From the NCBI RefSeq assembly GCF_037081715.1, contig NZ_JAZDDH010000001.1, forward strand, positions 434,001-498,000: a stretch of 64,000 bases of DNA, read 5' to 3'. Both the position numbers and the translations under genes were made by a program. This document shows, piece after piece, positions 24,243 through 32,580 of this stretch. Source of the stretch: Halalkalicoccus sp. CG83. GTDB taxonomy: Archaea; Halobacteriota; Halobacteria; Halobacteriales; Halalkalicoccaceae. A model generated the notes under the pieces. It was not told the origin of the DNA. It made no database searches and worked only from the letters and a program-made list of their open reading frames with translations. Position 1 is the stretch's first letter; each line of letters starts with the position of its first letter.

Positions 24243-25235
24243 TCATGCCAGCGGCGTTCGTTCGACGACGGTACCGTCGTAGGTCGGATACTGCTCGACG
24301 ATCTCGCCGTTCGCGACGTCGCCCTCCTCGACCATCTCCTCGAGGAGCCACCACGCCAGTTCGACGTGCTCGGACTTCGCCGTGTAGAACTCCTCGGGGA
24401 CGCCGAGTTCGCGAAGCCGCGTCTCGGGTTCGCGGGTCTTCCCGTAGACGAGCGTGCCGTCGTCGGTGATCTCGTCGAACTCTCGTCTGACGGTTCGGGC
24501 CATCCGCTTGAGCCGGTTTCGGTGCTGGGCTGCGTCCTTGAACACGCTCGTACAGAAGTAGACCTTCGGGTGATCGCCCATCTCCTCGAGGATCGCCTTC
24601 GAGCCCTCGACAGCGCTCATGTGGCCGTCCTCGAGCTCGTAGCCCTCCTCCTGCATCCGGCGGTAGTTGCCGTCGCTCATCTCGAACTGGTTGACGTTAC
24701 AGAACTCGGCAGCCCCCTCGTCGAGGAAGTCGAGGAACTCGCTCTCGGAACGGATCCCGGGGATCTCGAACGCCGGCGTCAGTCCCTCCTCGCGGGCGAC
24801 GTAGAGGATCTCCTCCCACTCGGTACCGTGGAGTTCGCCCCACTGCTCGAACGGCGGGTGGAAGCGGATCTCGTCGAGACCCGCCTCCGAGAGCCGGCGC
24901 ATGTTCTCACGGCCGCCGGTGATTCCGGTGTAGAGGTGGGTGTGGTGGTCGTCGCCGAACTCCTCCTTCAGCAGGCGGAGATACCGGCAGGTCCGGTTCA
25001 TCGCCTCCTGGGGCTCGCCTCCCGTGATCGAGGTCCCGAGCGCCTCCATCCGTCTCGCCTCCTCGAGGACGTCATCGTCGGTCTCGACGGGCCGCTCGTT
25101 CGCGTACACCTGGGTGACGTTCTTGCGGTTCTCCCCCAGGGGACAGTAGAAGCAGTCGCGCTGGTCGCAGTAGCCGTAGACGAACAGTACCATCTTGCCG
25201 CCCTTGGCGCACTGCTCACAGCCCTTCGAGATCAT
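24243..25235 (-). CDS. Radical SAM protein (COG2108 type)
   Basis: A 330-residue radical SAM enzyme of the archaeal group related to pyruvate formate-lyase activators. The cluster motif is unusual: Cys23-x4-Cys28-x2-Cys31 (CDQRDCFYC) rather than C-x3-C-x2-C, preceded by another pair, C6-x2-C9. The SAM-binding GGEP motif is in TSITGGEPQEA. Residues 75-240 look like a TIM barrel with YTGITGG, RFHPPFEQW and CNVNQFEMSD. The reaction is unknown. The C-terminal tail is repeated twice downstream. It is divergent from the DUF373 gene. Confidence 0.85.
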   Translation of the reverse strand: MISKGCEQCAKGGKMVLFVYGYCDQRDCFYCPLGENRKNVTQVYANERPVETDDDVLEEARRMEALGTSITGGEPQEAMNRTCRYLRLLKEEFGDDHHTHLYTGITGGRENMRRLSEAGLDEIRFHPPFEQWGELHGTEWEEILYVAREEGLTPAFEIPGIRSESEFLDFLDEGAAEFCNVNQFEMSDGNYRRMQEEGYELEDGHMSAVEGSKAILEEMGDHPKVYFCTSVFKDAAQHRNRLKRMARTVRREFDEITDDGTLVYGKTREPETRLRELGVPEEFYTAKSEHVELAWWLLEEMVEEGDVANGEIVEQYPTYDGTVVERTPLA

Positions 25236-25392
25236 TTCGTACCGGACGAACGGTCCCGACCGACAAAAGACGTGCGGGATCGATCGACGCTCGCGATCGC
25301 CGGCGCCGTTCGCTCGTCCCGTCCCGCCCGGTCCGGCGCCGAAGAGCCGAGAGCCCGAAGGTCCTTATCCGACCGCCGCGTAGACCCGATCG

Positions 25393-26478
25393 ATGTTGCT
25401 GGTGTTGTGCGTCGACCTCGACGACGACGTCGGCCGCAAGACCGACTTCGAGACGCCGGTGGTCGGTCGCGGAAACGTCGAGGCGGCCGCCGTCGCGCTC
25501 GCGACCGCGGATCCCGAGGATTCGGACGTGAACGTCCTCTTTCAGGGCGTCCACCTCCACGACGACCTCGCCGGCGAGGGCGAGACCGTCGAGGTCGCCG
25601 CCATCACCGGCAACGAGAAGGCCGACGTGAGCGCCAACCGGGAGGTCGGCGCGGAGCTCGATCGCGTGCTCGCCGGCCTCGCGACCGGCGAGTCGGTCTC
25701 AGCGATCGTCGTCACCGACGGCGCGCAGGACGAGAGCGTCGTCCCCGTGATCCGCTCGCGGGTGCCCGTCGACGGCGTCCGGCGGGTGGTCGTCCGCCAG
25801 GCACAGGACCTCGAGTCGATGTACTACACGATCAAGCAGGTACTGAACGACCCCGAGACGCGGGGGACGATACTCGTTCCCCTGGGAATCCTGCTGTTGA
25901 TCTACCCCCTCGTCGCCGTCGCGAACCTACTCGGTCTTCCGGGAAGCGTCTTCGGGATGCTCTCGGCGCTCCTCGGTCTCTACGTCCTCTTCCGGGGGCT
26001 CGGTCTCGAGGAGACCGTCGACGAGTACGCCGAACGCGGCCGACAGCTGCTCTACACCGGCCGAGTGACGCTCATCACCTACGTCGTCGCCGCCGCCCTG
26101 CTTTTCATCGGCGGTGTCGGCGGGATCGAGGCCGTCGAGGAGGTGCGAACGGAGATGGATCCGAGCGCGCTCGAGATCATCGCGGCGCTCGTCTACGGCG
26201 CAGTCCAGTGGTTCGCCGCCGCCGGGATCACCTCTAGCCTCGGCCAGATAACCGACGAGTACCTCGCCGATCGCTTCGAGTGGCGCTATCTCAACGCGCC
26301 GTTCTACGTCGTCTCGATCGCGGTCGTCCTCTACGCGGTGAGCGCGTTCGTCCTCGGCTACCAGACGCTGCCGTACGTCGCCGTCGCGCTCACCGTCGGC
26401 ACGCTGCTCGGGCTGGTGAGCACGCTCACATTCGCCATCGCGGAGTCGCGCTTCGAGCGCCGAGCGGAGCCGACGTGA
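25393..26478 (+). CDS. DUF373 family membrane protein
   Basis: A 361-residue protein of the archaeal DUF373 family. Residues 1-150 are soluble, opening LLVLCVDLDDDVGRKT and holding GNEKADVSANREVGAELD and VTDGAQDESVVPVIRSRVPV. The second half has about six membrane segments (from PLGILLLIYPLVAVANLLG on). The soluble domain resembles a nucleotide- or sugar-binding Rossmann-like unit, but no function is established. The start at 25393 agrees with the family opening. It stands alone. Confidence 0.88.
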   Translation: MLLVLCVDLDDDVGRKTDFETPVVGRGNVEAAAVALATADPEDSDVNVLFQGVHLHDDLAGEGETVEVAAITGNEKADVSANREVGAELDRVLAGLATGESVSAIVVTDGAQDESVVPVIRSRVPVDGVRRVVVRQAQDLESMYYTIKQVLNDPETRGTILVPLGILLLIYPLVAVANLLGLPGSVFGMLSALLGLYVLFRGLGLEETVDEYAERGRQLLYTGRVTLITYVVAAALLFIGGVGGIEAVEEVRTEMDPSALEIIAALVYGAVQWFAAAGITSSLGQITDEYLADRFEWRYLNAPFYVVSIAVVLYAVSAFVLGYQTLPYVAVALTVGTLLGLVSTLTFAIAESRFERRAEPT

Positions 26479-26490
26479 ACGCGAACTACC

Positions 26491-26500
26491 AATACTAAAC
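26491..26500 (+). promoter_or_regulatory. TATA-like element before the broken gene
   Basis: The sequence aatactaaac lies 24 nt before the ATG at 26524. The promoter therefore seems to outlive the broken reading frame behind it. Confidence 0.45.
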
Positions 26501-26523
26501 GTCCGATCCCGTAGCCACGGACC

Positions 26524-27203
26524 ATGGACGAACTGACGCCGAGCGAGACCGTCCTGCTCAACGGCGAGCGATTCGCCGAGAAACGTCTCGTCGGAAACGT
26601 CCGTCTCCTCCACGCGGATTGAACGGTCGCCGCGGACCGGCTGGGAACGGCGATTCTGATGGCGGCGTTCCTCTCGAACGAGGAGAGGGACGCGATCCGG
26701 TTCGAGACGGGCGAACTATCGCGCTGGTTCGGGCTCCGATCGCGGACGGCCCTGTTCGTCGAGCACGCCGGGGAAGCTCCGTCCTGGCCCCGATTTACCT
26801 TCGAGTGGGCGATCCCGGCGTTCCTCGAGGAGATCCAGTATCAGGAGGGCCCCGATGGGTACTCGTCGCCGCCCTCGTCGACGCGTTCTTCGACGGGGGT
26901 CGGGAGGACCCCTGGAAGTACGTGATCGATAGCGCCAAGGACGGGTTGGCGGATCGGGGCCTTCTCGAACGTCGGCCGAAACGGGTGTTCCGATTGCAGA
27001 CGGGGAGGATCGATTACGTGCTACCCGATGCGACCGCGGAGCTCGCGGCCGAACACTCCCCGGAGGACGTCGAGCGGCTGTTCAGTGCCACCGAGACGTC
27101 CCGTCCGGAGCTCTGGGAGCTCCTCCGCTGGGAGATCGATCGCGCCGTTTCGGCACGACGTACCACGGATCCAGGTCCCTACTACGGCGGCGACCACTGG
27201 TGA
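26524..27203 (+). pseudogene. Broken gene: in-frame TGA and -1 frameshift
   Basis: One protein of about 226 residues can be read across two lesions. The ATG at 26524 opens MDELTPSETVLLNGERFAEK and reaches an in-frame TGA at 26620-26622. The same frame goes on, ILMAAFLSNEERDAIRFETGELSRW to about 26850, then the coding signal moves to the -1 frame (PRWVLVAALVDAFF) and ends at 27203 in GDHW. Codon use is haloarchaeal throughout, so the decay looks recent. The switch lies on GGGCCCC (26847-26853). I do not recognise the family. Sequencing error at the G/C run is possible for the shift but would not explain the TGA. Confidence 0.65.
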
Positions 27204-27677
27204 TCTCTCGTACTGCTAACGGCCGGTGACGGCAGCACCGATCGCGAGAAATGGCTCTGCGGGGTTGACGGTGGATGGTGTGATCGGTCGATCTCTAGAC
27301 CCGCCCGCGTTTCCGGTTTGTAGCTCTCGAGCGCCCAGGTGCGGGTTCGCCGATGGCTGAACGGACGGACCCACCGGCCGCCGCGCGAAGCTCCGTTACC
27401 ATCAGCCGGACGGCGAGATCGTCCGAACGTCCGCCCTCGCGGTCGTCTTCGCCTTCCCGTCCGTGTCCATGTCCGCGTTCCGTGATCCGAGTAGTACGGT
27501 TGGGGCAGCGACACTCCGGCGTCGGTGCGCGCTCGCGGACGATCCAATACGCCATCGGTCGGACAGAACAACAGTGACTCCCTATCGGGCGGACTGTCAG
27601 GGACCGGAACGGATCGAGGTGTCACGCGAACGTAGGACATCGAATCGGATACCGCTGCTGGACGCCTCTGAACCGGA
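27204..27677. other. Intergenic stretch with no convincing gene
   Basis: These 474 bases lie between the broken gene and the prenyl diphosphate synthase end. Open frames on both strands give Arg/Ser/Pro-rich products without family features. A minus-strand frame at 27295-27555 is the best-looking but I do not accept it. It may be decayed sequence linked to the neighbouring pseudogene. Confidence 0.45.
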
Positions 27678-28520
27678 CTACCGTTCTCGGATGACGACGA
27701 ACTCGGCGAGATCTCGGAGGTACTCGTACGCCTGCTCGTCCTCGACGTCGATCCGGGAGAGCGCGTCCAGCGCGGCATCGCTCTCCTCGTGCGCGCGTTC
27801 GTTCGCCTCCTCGGGGCTGAGGTCGGTCACCTGCAACAGCGAGGGTCGATCCATCTCGTCGTCCTGGCCCGTCGGTTTGCCGAGCTCCTCGGAGTCCGCC
27901 GTCGCGTCGAGCACGTCGTCGCGGATCTGGAAGGCGATACCGACCCGCTCGGCGTACTCGCCGACGGCCTCGACGATCACCCCATCGGCGTCGGCGGCGA
28001 TCGCGCCCAGCTCCGCCGCGGCACGAAACAGCGCGCCGGTCTTGCGCCGGGCGAGCTCCATGTACTCGCCCTCCGTCTCCGGCTGGGCGACCAGCTCGGT
28101 CGCCTCGCCCTCGCCGAGCTCGACCATCGCCTCGGTGACCGTCTGCATCGCGCGCGGATCCGCCGAGAAGAGCGCGAACGCCTCGCCGAGCTGGGCGTCG
28201 CTGTCGATGATCGCCGGCCCGTAGCCGAACGTCGCCCACGCGCTCCCGACGCCCCGGCGCATCGCCGAGCGGTCGATGACGTCGTCGACCACCAGCGAGG
28301 CGTTGTGGACCAGTTCGATCCCGACGCCGAAGTCGACGGCGTCCTCGGGTTCGCCGCCGATCGCCTCACAGACCAGCACCGTGATCGTCGGTCGCACCCG
28401 CTTGCCCCCCGAGAGGGCGGTGTGGCGCACCTCCTCGGCCAGTCGATCCGGCTCGAGCTCGTCGAGGACGGCCTCCAGCCGGTCGTCGACGAGCCCCCGA
28501 CGACGCTCGAGATACTCCAT
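27678..28520 (-). CDS. idsA: Polyprenyl diphosphate synthase (geranylgeranyl/farnesylgeranyl type)
   Basis: A 280-residue trans-prenyltransferase that extends isoprenoid chains for archaeal ether lipids or quinones. Motifs: GGKRVRP (38-44) for diphosphate binding, the first Asp-rich motif D79-D80-x-x-D83 (VVDDVIDRS), and the second IRDDVLD near residue 200 with KPTGQDDE after it. Chain length cannot be set from sequence alone; GGPP (C20) is the common product. The ATG at 28520 begins MEYLERRRGLVDDRL; the longer frame upstream is not protein-like. It is divergent from the DUF2071 gene. Confidence 0.92.
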   Translation of the reverse strand: MEYLERRRGLVDDRLEAVLDELEPDRLAEEVRHTALSGGKRVRPTITVLVCEAIGGEPEDAVDFGVGIELVHNASLVVDDVIDRSAMRRGVGSAWATFGYGPAIIDSDAQLGEAFALFSADPRAMQTVTEAMVELGEGEATELVAQPETEGEYMELARRKTGALFRAAAELGAIAADADGVIVEAVGEYAERVGIAFQIRDDVLDATADSEELGKPTGQDDEMDRPSLLQVTDLSPEEANERAHEESDAALDALSRIDVEDEQAYEYLRDLAEFVVIRER

Positions 28521-28616
28521 TACCGGAAACTCGGGCCGTTCGAGGCAAGTAGGTGACGAAACGGCGGCGATCGAACCGACGTCGGGAGTTAACCGGTCCG
28601 GACGCGTACGCCGTCC

Positions 28617-29375
28617 ATGGCCGTATCCCTCCCGCTCGCGTTCGGGTGGGGACATCTCCTGTTCGCGAACTGGCCGATCGACGCCGACCGCCTCGATTCA
28701 CACCTCCCCGACGCGTTGTCCGTCCAGACGTACGACGGCGTCGGCTGGCTGACCGTCGTCCCCTTCGTCAACGTCGACACCCGCCCCCGCGGGCTCCCCG
28801 CGTGGACCGCGTTCGACGTCCCCGAACTCAACCTGCGGACGTACGTCACCCACGAGGGCGAACCCGGGGTCTACTTCTTCAGTCTCGACGCACGGAGCGT
28901 CGCGACCGTCCTCAGCGCGCGTCTGTTCCATCGACTCCCGTACTACTACGCCCGGATGGACTGGCGGTGGACGGGCGAGCGCGTCGAGTTCGCGAGCCGA
29001 CGGTTCCACCCCGGCGACCGTCCGGCGCGCTTCGAGGCGACCTACGGACCGGCCGGCGACCCCTTCACGCCCGAACCCGGCTCGCGCGCCGCGTTCCTCA
29101 CCGAGCGCCGGCGCCTCTACACCCAGGGGACCGACGGTACCGTCCGCCACACCGATATCGATCACGAGCCGTGGACGCTCCATCCGGCGACGACGTCGAT
29201 TGCCGAGAACACGCTCCTCGAGGCCAGCGGGTTCGACCGTCCGAACGTCGATCCCGTCTGTTACTACAGCCCCGGCCTCGACGTCGTCACGGCCCGAAGC
29301 AAGCGCCGGGGACGAAGCGACGGGGTTCTGGGCCGGGTGGCCGCGGCCCGCGATCGGATCGGCACCCGGCGGTGA
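28617..29375 (+). CDS. DUF2071 / YqjF-like protein
   Basis: A 252-residue cytosolic protein of the DUF2071 (YqjF) family, whose members have an acetoacetate decarboxylase-like fold but no confirmed activity. Family marks are FGWGHLLFANWPIDADRLDSHLPD near the start, VGWLTVVPF, VYFFSLDA, ARLFHRLPYYYARM and the late HEPWTLHPA. No signal or membrane segment is seen. The start at 28617 has no better alternative. The next gene downstream on the same strand is a decayed PhaC-like fragment. Confidence 0.88.
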   Translation: MAVSLPLAFGWGHLLFANWPIDADRLDSHLPDALSVQTYDGVGWLTVVPFVNVDTRPRGLPAWTAFDVPELNLRTYVTHEGEPGVYFFSLDARSVATVLSARLFHRLPYYYARMDWRWTGERVEFASRRFHPGDRPARFEATYGPAGDPFTPEPGSRAAFLTERRRLYTQGTDGTVRHTDIDHEPWTLHPATTSIAENTLLEASGFDRPNVDPVCYYSPGLDVVTARSKRRGRSDGVLGRVAAARDRIGTRR

Positions 29376-29454
29376 GACGTCCATGAGACCGGACCGGACG
29401 GGCCTTCGGCGGATCACCGGCTCGGTCAGGGGAGGAGAACGCGCCGACGTCTTC

Positions 29455-29905
29455 GGTACCGTCTCCGCGCCCGTGCTCGACGTGAGGCTGTCGATACGCA
29501 AACCGGTCGAATACGCCGCTTGCGCCCCGCTCCGCCCCTACCAGAACCTCGCGAGGACTTCGCCCGGCGGGCCGAGTGGGCGGTCGGCGGGATGGACGTA
29601 CCCGGGGGGACCTACCGGGGGATCGTCGAGAAGCCGTTCGAGGGAACCGGCTGATCGAGAACGAGCTGTTCGGCGGCGGCGAGCGCGTCGACCTTGACGC
29701 CATCGAGGTGCCGGTGGTGCTGGTCGTCGGTGCGGAGGACGGCTTCGTCCCGCCCGGGGCGTACGAGCCGTTCCTCGATCGCGTTCCGAGCGAGGACGCG
29801 GCGACCATCGAGTTCCCGACGACACACGTCGGGCTGTCGGTCGCTCCCGAGGTCCACCAGGAGGGCTGGCCGGCGGTGTGCGACTGGCTCGAAGCACGTT
29901 CCTGA
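29455..29905 (+). pseudogene. Decayed C-terminal part of a PhaC-like polyhydroxyalkanoate synthase
   Basis: Three pieces of one protein can be read in order. Piece one (to about 29553): SIRKPVEYAACAPLRPYQNLA. Piece two in another frame (29553-29654): EDFARRAEWAVGGMDVPGGTYRG, ending at a TGA. Piece three back in the first frame (about 29645-29905): LIENELFGGGERVDLD, then VVGAEDGFVPP with the catalytic Asp and THVGLS with the catalytic His. Only the last third of a class III PhaC-like alpha/beta hydrolase is left; the Cys nucleophile region is gone. Family assignment is from my memory of PhaC tails. Confidence 0.65.
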
Positions 29906-29908
29906 GCG

Positions 29909-30721
29909 TCACCGACCGTCGAGAAACGCCAATATCCGCCGCTCGAACGTCGGCTTGTGGGTGTGGAACGCGCCGTGTCTGGCCCCCTGAATCACGTGAA
30001 GCTCCGCGTCCGGAATCGCCTCGGCCGTCTCCTCGAGGATCGCGGGCGGGAAGAACGGGTCGTTCTCGCCGCCGATGACGAGCGTCGGCGCGCGGATCCC
30101 GCCGACGCTTCGTCGACCGTCGTAGTCGAGCAGCGCCTCGATCGAGATCCAGGCGTCCGAGGGGACTGCCGGCGTCGGCAACGTGAACCGACCGACCGAT
30201 GCCGTCATCGACGGATAGACCATCCGTCGCCAGTCGCTGAACATTCCGGCGGCGATGGCCGCGCGGATCGCCTGCCAGTCGTGATCGTACGCGCGCCGTC
30301 GCATCTCGTCGACGCGTTCGCGAGCGCCCTCCGCGATCCGGGTCCCCGTGACCCCGAGGACGAGTTCGTCGACGAGGGTGGGGTGTTCGACCGCGAGCTG
30401 CTGGGCGATGCAACCACCCATCGAGAGGCCCCAGACCGCTGCCGTCCCGATTTCCTCCTCGAGAACGCGTGCGTAGTCGTCGGCCATGTCCCGGATCGTC
30501 TTCCCCGCCTCGAGTCCGCGGGGTCGGCTGATCACGTAGACGGTGTAGTCGTCGGTGAACCGATGGTAGTACCGCCCGAGGAGGTGGACGGCGAGCCGTG
30601 GGTAGTTCCCGTCAAACAGCGGATCGGTCGCGCCGGGCAGGACGACGAGCGGCCGGGAGCCGTCACCCAGGCGAACGTACGGGAACTCGTCTAGAAGCCA
30701 TCCCGACTCTCCCCGAGCCAT
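29909..30721 (-). CDS. Alpha/beta-fold hydrolase
   Basis: A 270-residue soluble hydrolase. The nucleophile elbow is GLSMGG, the oxyanion region PLVVLPGATDP, the acid is likely in IGGENDPFFPP and the catalytic His in GARHGAFHTH. A cap region of about 90 residues follows the nucleophile. The substrate is unknown. The start at 30721 gives MARGESGWLLDEFPYVRLGDG; the upstream extension is not convincing. Its stop lies 3 bases from the end of the decayed PhaC gene on the other strand. Confidence 0.87.
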   Translation of the reverse strand: MARGESGWLLDEFPYVRLGDGSRPLVVLPGATDPLFDGNYPRLAVHLLGRYYHRFTDDYTVYVISRPRGLEAGKTIRDMADDYARVLEEEIGTAAVWGLSMGGCIAQQLAVEHPTLVDELVLGVTGTRIAEGARERVDEMRRRAYDHDWQAIRAAIAAGMFSDWRRMVYPSMTASVGRFTLPTPAVPSDAWISIEALLDYDGRRSVGGIRAPTLVIGGENDPFFPPAILEETAEAIPDAELHVIQGARHGAFHTHKPTFERRILAFLDGR

Positions 30722-30839
30722 GACGCGTACCGAGACGGGTCGTCGACAAAAGCCTACCGTCGATCGACCGTCGTACCCCTCACGTGATACGAAAACGTCC
30801 GTTCTAAACCTCAAAACCCGAAACCCTTCAAACCCGAAT

Positions 30840-31496
30840 TCAGGCCGGAACCGCCGACGGCTCCTCGATCGTCGTGTCCGTGCTGAGCAGGTCGTACCCG
30901 ATCAACGCCCAGACGGCACAGACCGGGCCGGCGAACAGCACGATATCGAGGACGGGTACGCCGATCATGACTCCCAGGATCATCCCGGGACCGACGGCGG
31001 TCATCAGCCCTGCGATCGCCCGGGAGACGATCTCGGTCCGCAGGAGTTCGATGCCCAACACGAGCGATCCGAGCGTGAAGAGGAGCATCATGCTGGGGGC
31101 GGCGATCATCTCGCCGATCATGGCGACGTCTCCGAGACCGGCGAGGCCGGCGAGTGCCGCGAAGCCGAACCCGAGAGCAGTACCGGCTAACCCGAGACTT
31201 ACCGCGCCCGCGCCGACCTTCACCAGACGGTCGTCGGTGCGCATCACCAGTGCCGCGAATCCAAGCGATCCGAGGAACAGCAAGCCCCACGCGAGCGAGA
31301 GACTGCCATAGCTCAGGAAGAATCCGAGCGTGCCGGGGACGTCGATGGTCCCGTCGATGCCGCGATACCGAGCGACTTCGTGTCCGATCAGGCTGATCGC
31401 GAGCGCGATCGAACCCGCGATGGCCGCCATACCCGCCCGGTTGATCCGGGTCGTCGTTCGAGCGTTCACTCCGAGAGACCGTACGTTAATCGTCAT
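30840..31496 (-). CDS. Uncharacterised membrane protein (about 6 TM)
   Basis: A 218-residue hydrophobic protein with about six membrane segments, among them AAIAGSIALAISLIG, FFLSYGSLSLAWGLLFLGSLGFA, AGAVSLGLAGTALGFGFAALAGL and DIVLFAGPVCAVWALIGYDLL. There are no conserved catalytic motifs I can see. The start is a single ATG at 31496, behind a TATA-like acgttcttaatgg (about 31528). It stands alone between the hydrolase and the etfAB operon. Function unknown. Confidence 0.7.
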   Translation of the reverse strand: MTINVRSLGVNARTTTRINRAGMAAIAGSIALAISLIGHEVARYRGIDGTIDVPGTLGFFLSYGSLSLAWGLLFLGSLGFAALVMRTDDRLVKVGAGAVSLGLAGTALGFGFAALAGLAGLGDVAMIGEMIAAPSMMLLFTLGSLVLGIELLRTEIVSRAIAGLMTAVGPGMILGVMIGVPVLDIVLFAGPVCAVWALIGYDLLSTDTTIEEPSAVPA

Positions 31497-31620
31497 TAGC
31501 TGTATCCGACTCTGGCCAGCAGAATCACGTTCTTAATGGTTCCGCACGGCAATAAACATAGATGGAGCGGTGCTAGCACGGGTTCCCCGACGAGGACGAT
31601 GGTCTATTCGAACGCCTCGG

Positions 31621-32580
31621 TCACCTCTCGAACTCCTCGATCAACGCCGGCACCACGTCGAAGAGGTCCTCGACGATGCCGTAGTCGGCGATGTCGAAGA
31701 TCGGCGCGTTCGGATCGGTGTTGATCGCGATGATCGTCTCGCTCCCCTTCATGCCGGCGACGTGCTGGACCGCACCGGAGATCCCGATCGCGATGTAGAT
31801 CTTCGGGGTGACGGTCTTACCCGACTGGCCGACCTGTCGGTTCTTCTCGAGCCAGCCGCTGTCGACGATCGGTCGCGAGGCCGAGAGCGTCGCGTCGAGC
31901 GCGTCGGCGAGCTCCTCGACGAGTTCGAGGTTCTCCTCCTCGTCGATGCCCCGACCCACGCTCACGAGCACCTCGGCGTCCGCGATGTCGACGTCGCCGC
32001 CGCCGACCTCCTCGAACGCCCTGACCGTCGAGCGGACGGCGCTCTCGTCGATCGACGCGTCGCGCTCGCGGATCTCCGGATCGCCCGAATCGTCGGCGCT
32101 TGGCCACTCGCCGCCGCGGATCATCACCACGGTGCGCTCGGCGTCGACCTCGACGGTGGTCTCGACCTTCGATCCGTACATCTCGCGGGTCGTCGAGAGC
32201 GCCTCACCGTCGAACGAGGCGTCCGTCACGTCGCTCACCAGCGGGCGTCCCAGCCGGTTCGCGAGCGCGGGGCCGTAGTCGAGCCCGTTGACGCTGTTCG
32301 GGACGAGCACTACACCGGGATCGATCTCCTCGACGAGCCCCTCGGCGATTTGGGTGTAGACGTCGTGGTTGAACTCCTCGCCGTTGGAGACGGCGTGGAT
32401 CACGTCGACGCCCTCCTTCGAGAGCAGCCGAGTGAACTCCTCGAGGTGACCGCCGATCACTGCGAGGTGGAGCTCGCCGTCCGTCTCCTCCGCGAGCTCG
32501 CGCCCGGCGGTGATCAGCTCGTAGCTCACGTCGCGCAGCGTTCCGCGGCGGTGTTCGGCGATCGCGAGGACGTCCGTCAT
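31621..32580 (-). CDS. etfA: Electron transfer flavoprotein, alpha subunit
   Basis: A 319-residue FAD-binding ETF alpha subunit, passing electrons from acyl-CoA dehydrogenases or other dehydrogenases to a quinone reductase. The N-terminal domain starts TDVLAIAEHRRGTLRDVSYELI. The C-terminal FAD domain carries VSVGRGIDEEENLELVEELAD, SRPIVDSGWLEKNRQVGQSGKTV, YIAIGISGAVQH and AINTDPNAPIFDIADYGIV, all family hallmarks. It overlaps etfB by 4 bases (ATGA), so the subunits are made together. No ETF dehydrogenase (fixC) gene is in the window. Confidence 0.96.
   Translation of the reverse strand: MTDVLAIAEHRRGTLRDVSYELITAGRELAEETDGELHLAVIGGHLEEFTRLLSKEGVDVIHAVSNGEEFNHDVYTQIAEGLVEEIDPGVVLVPNSVNGLDYGPALANRLGRPLVSDVTDASFDGEALSTTREMYGSKVETTVEVDAERTVVMIRGGEWPSADDSGDPEIRERDASIDESAVRSTVRAFEEVGGGDVDIADAEVLVSVGRGIDEEENLELVEELADALDATLSASRPIVDSGWLEKNRQVGQSGKTVTPKIYIAIGISGAVQHVAGMKGSETIIAINTDPNAPIFDIADYGIVEDLFDVVPALIEEFER

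Noticed and set aside
26847-26853. GGGCCCC as a programmed -1 frameshift site
   Set aside because: It has the slippery X-XXY-YYZ form, but a separate in-frame TGA lies 227 bases upstream. A programmed shift alone cannot explain the gene, so a pseudogene is likelier. Kept as a test in the findings, not as a claim.
27295-27555. Minus-strand frame of 86 codons between the broken gene and idsA
   Set aside because: Basic and Arg/Gly-rich, unlike the acidic proteins of this genome, with no motif and no clear promoter.
31606-31645. Echo of the etfA tail (GAG GCG TTC GAA TAG just after the true GAG GAG TTC GAG AGG TGA)
   Set aside because: Only about 13 bases are alike, and the codons are common in this genome. 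It would be a fourth case of the tail-copy pattern but is too short to count.
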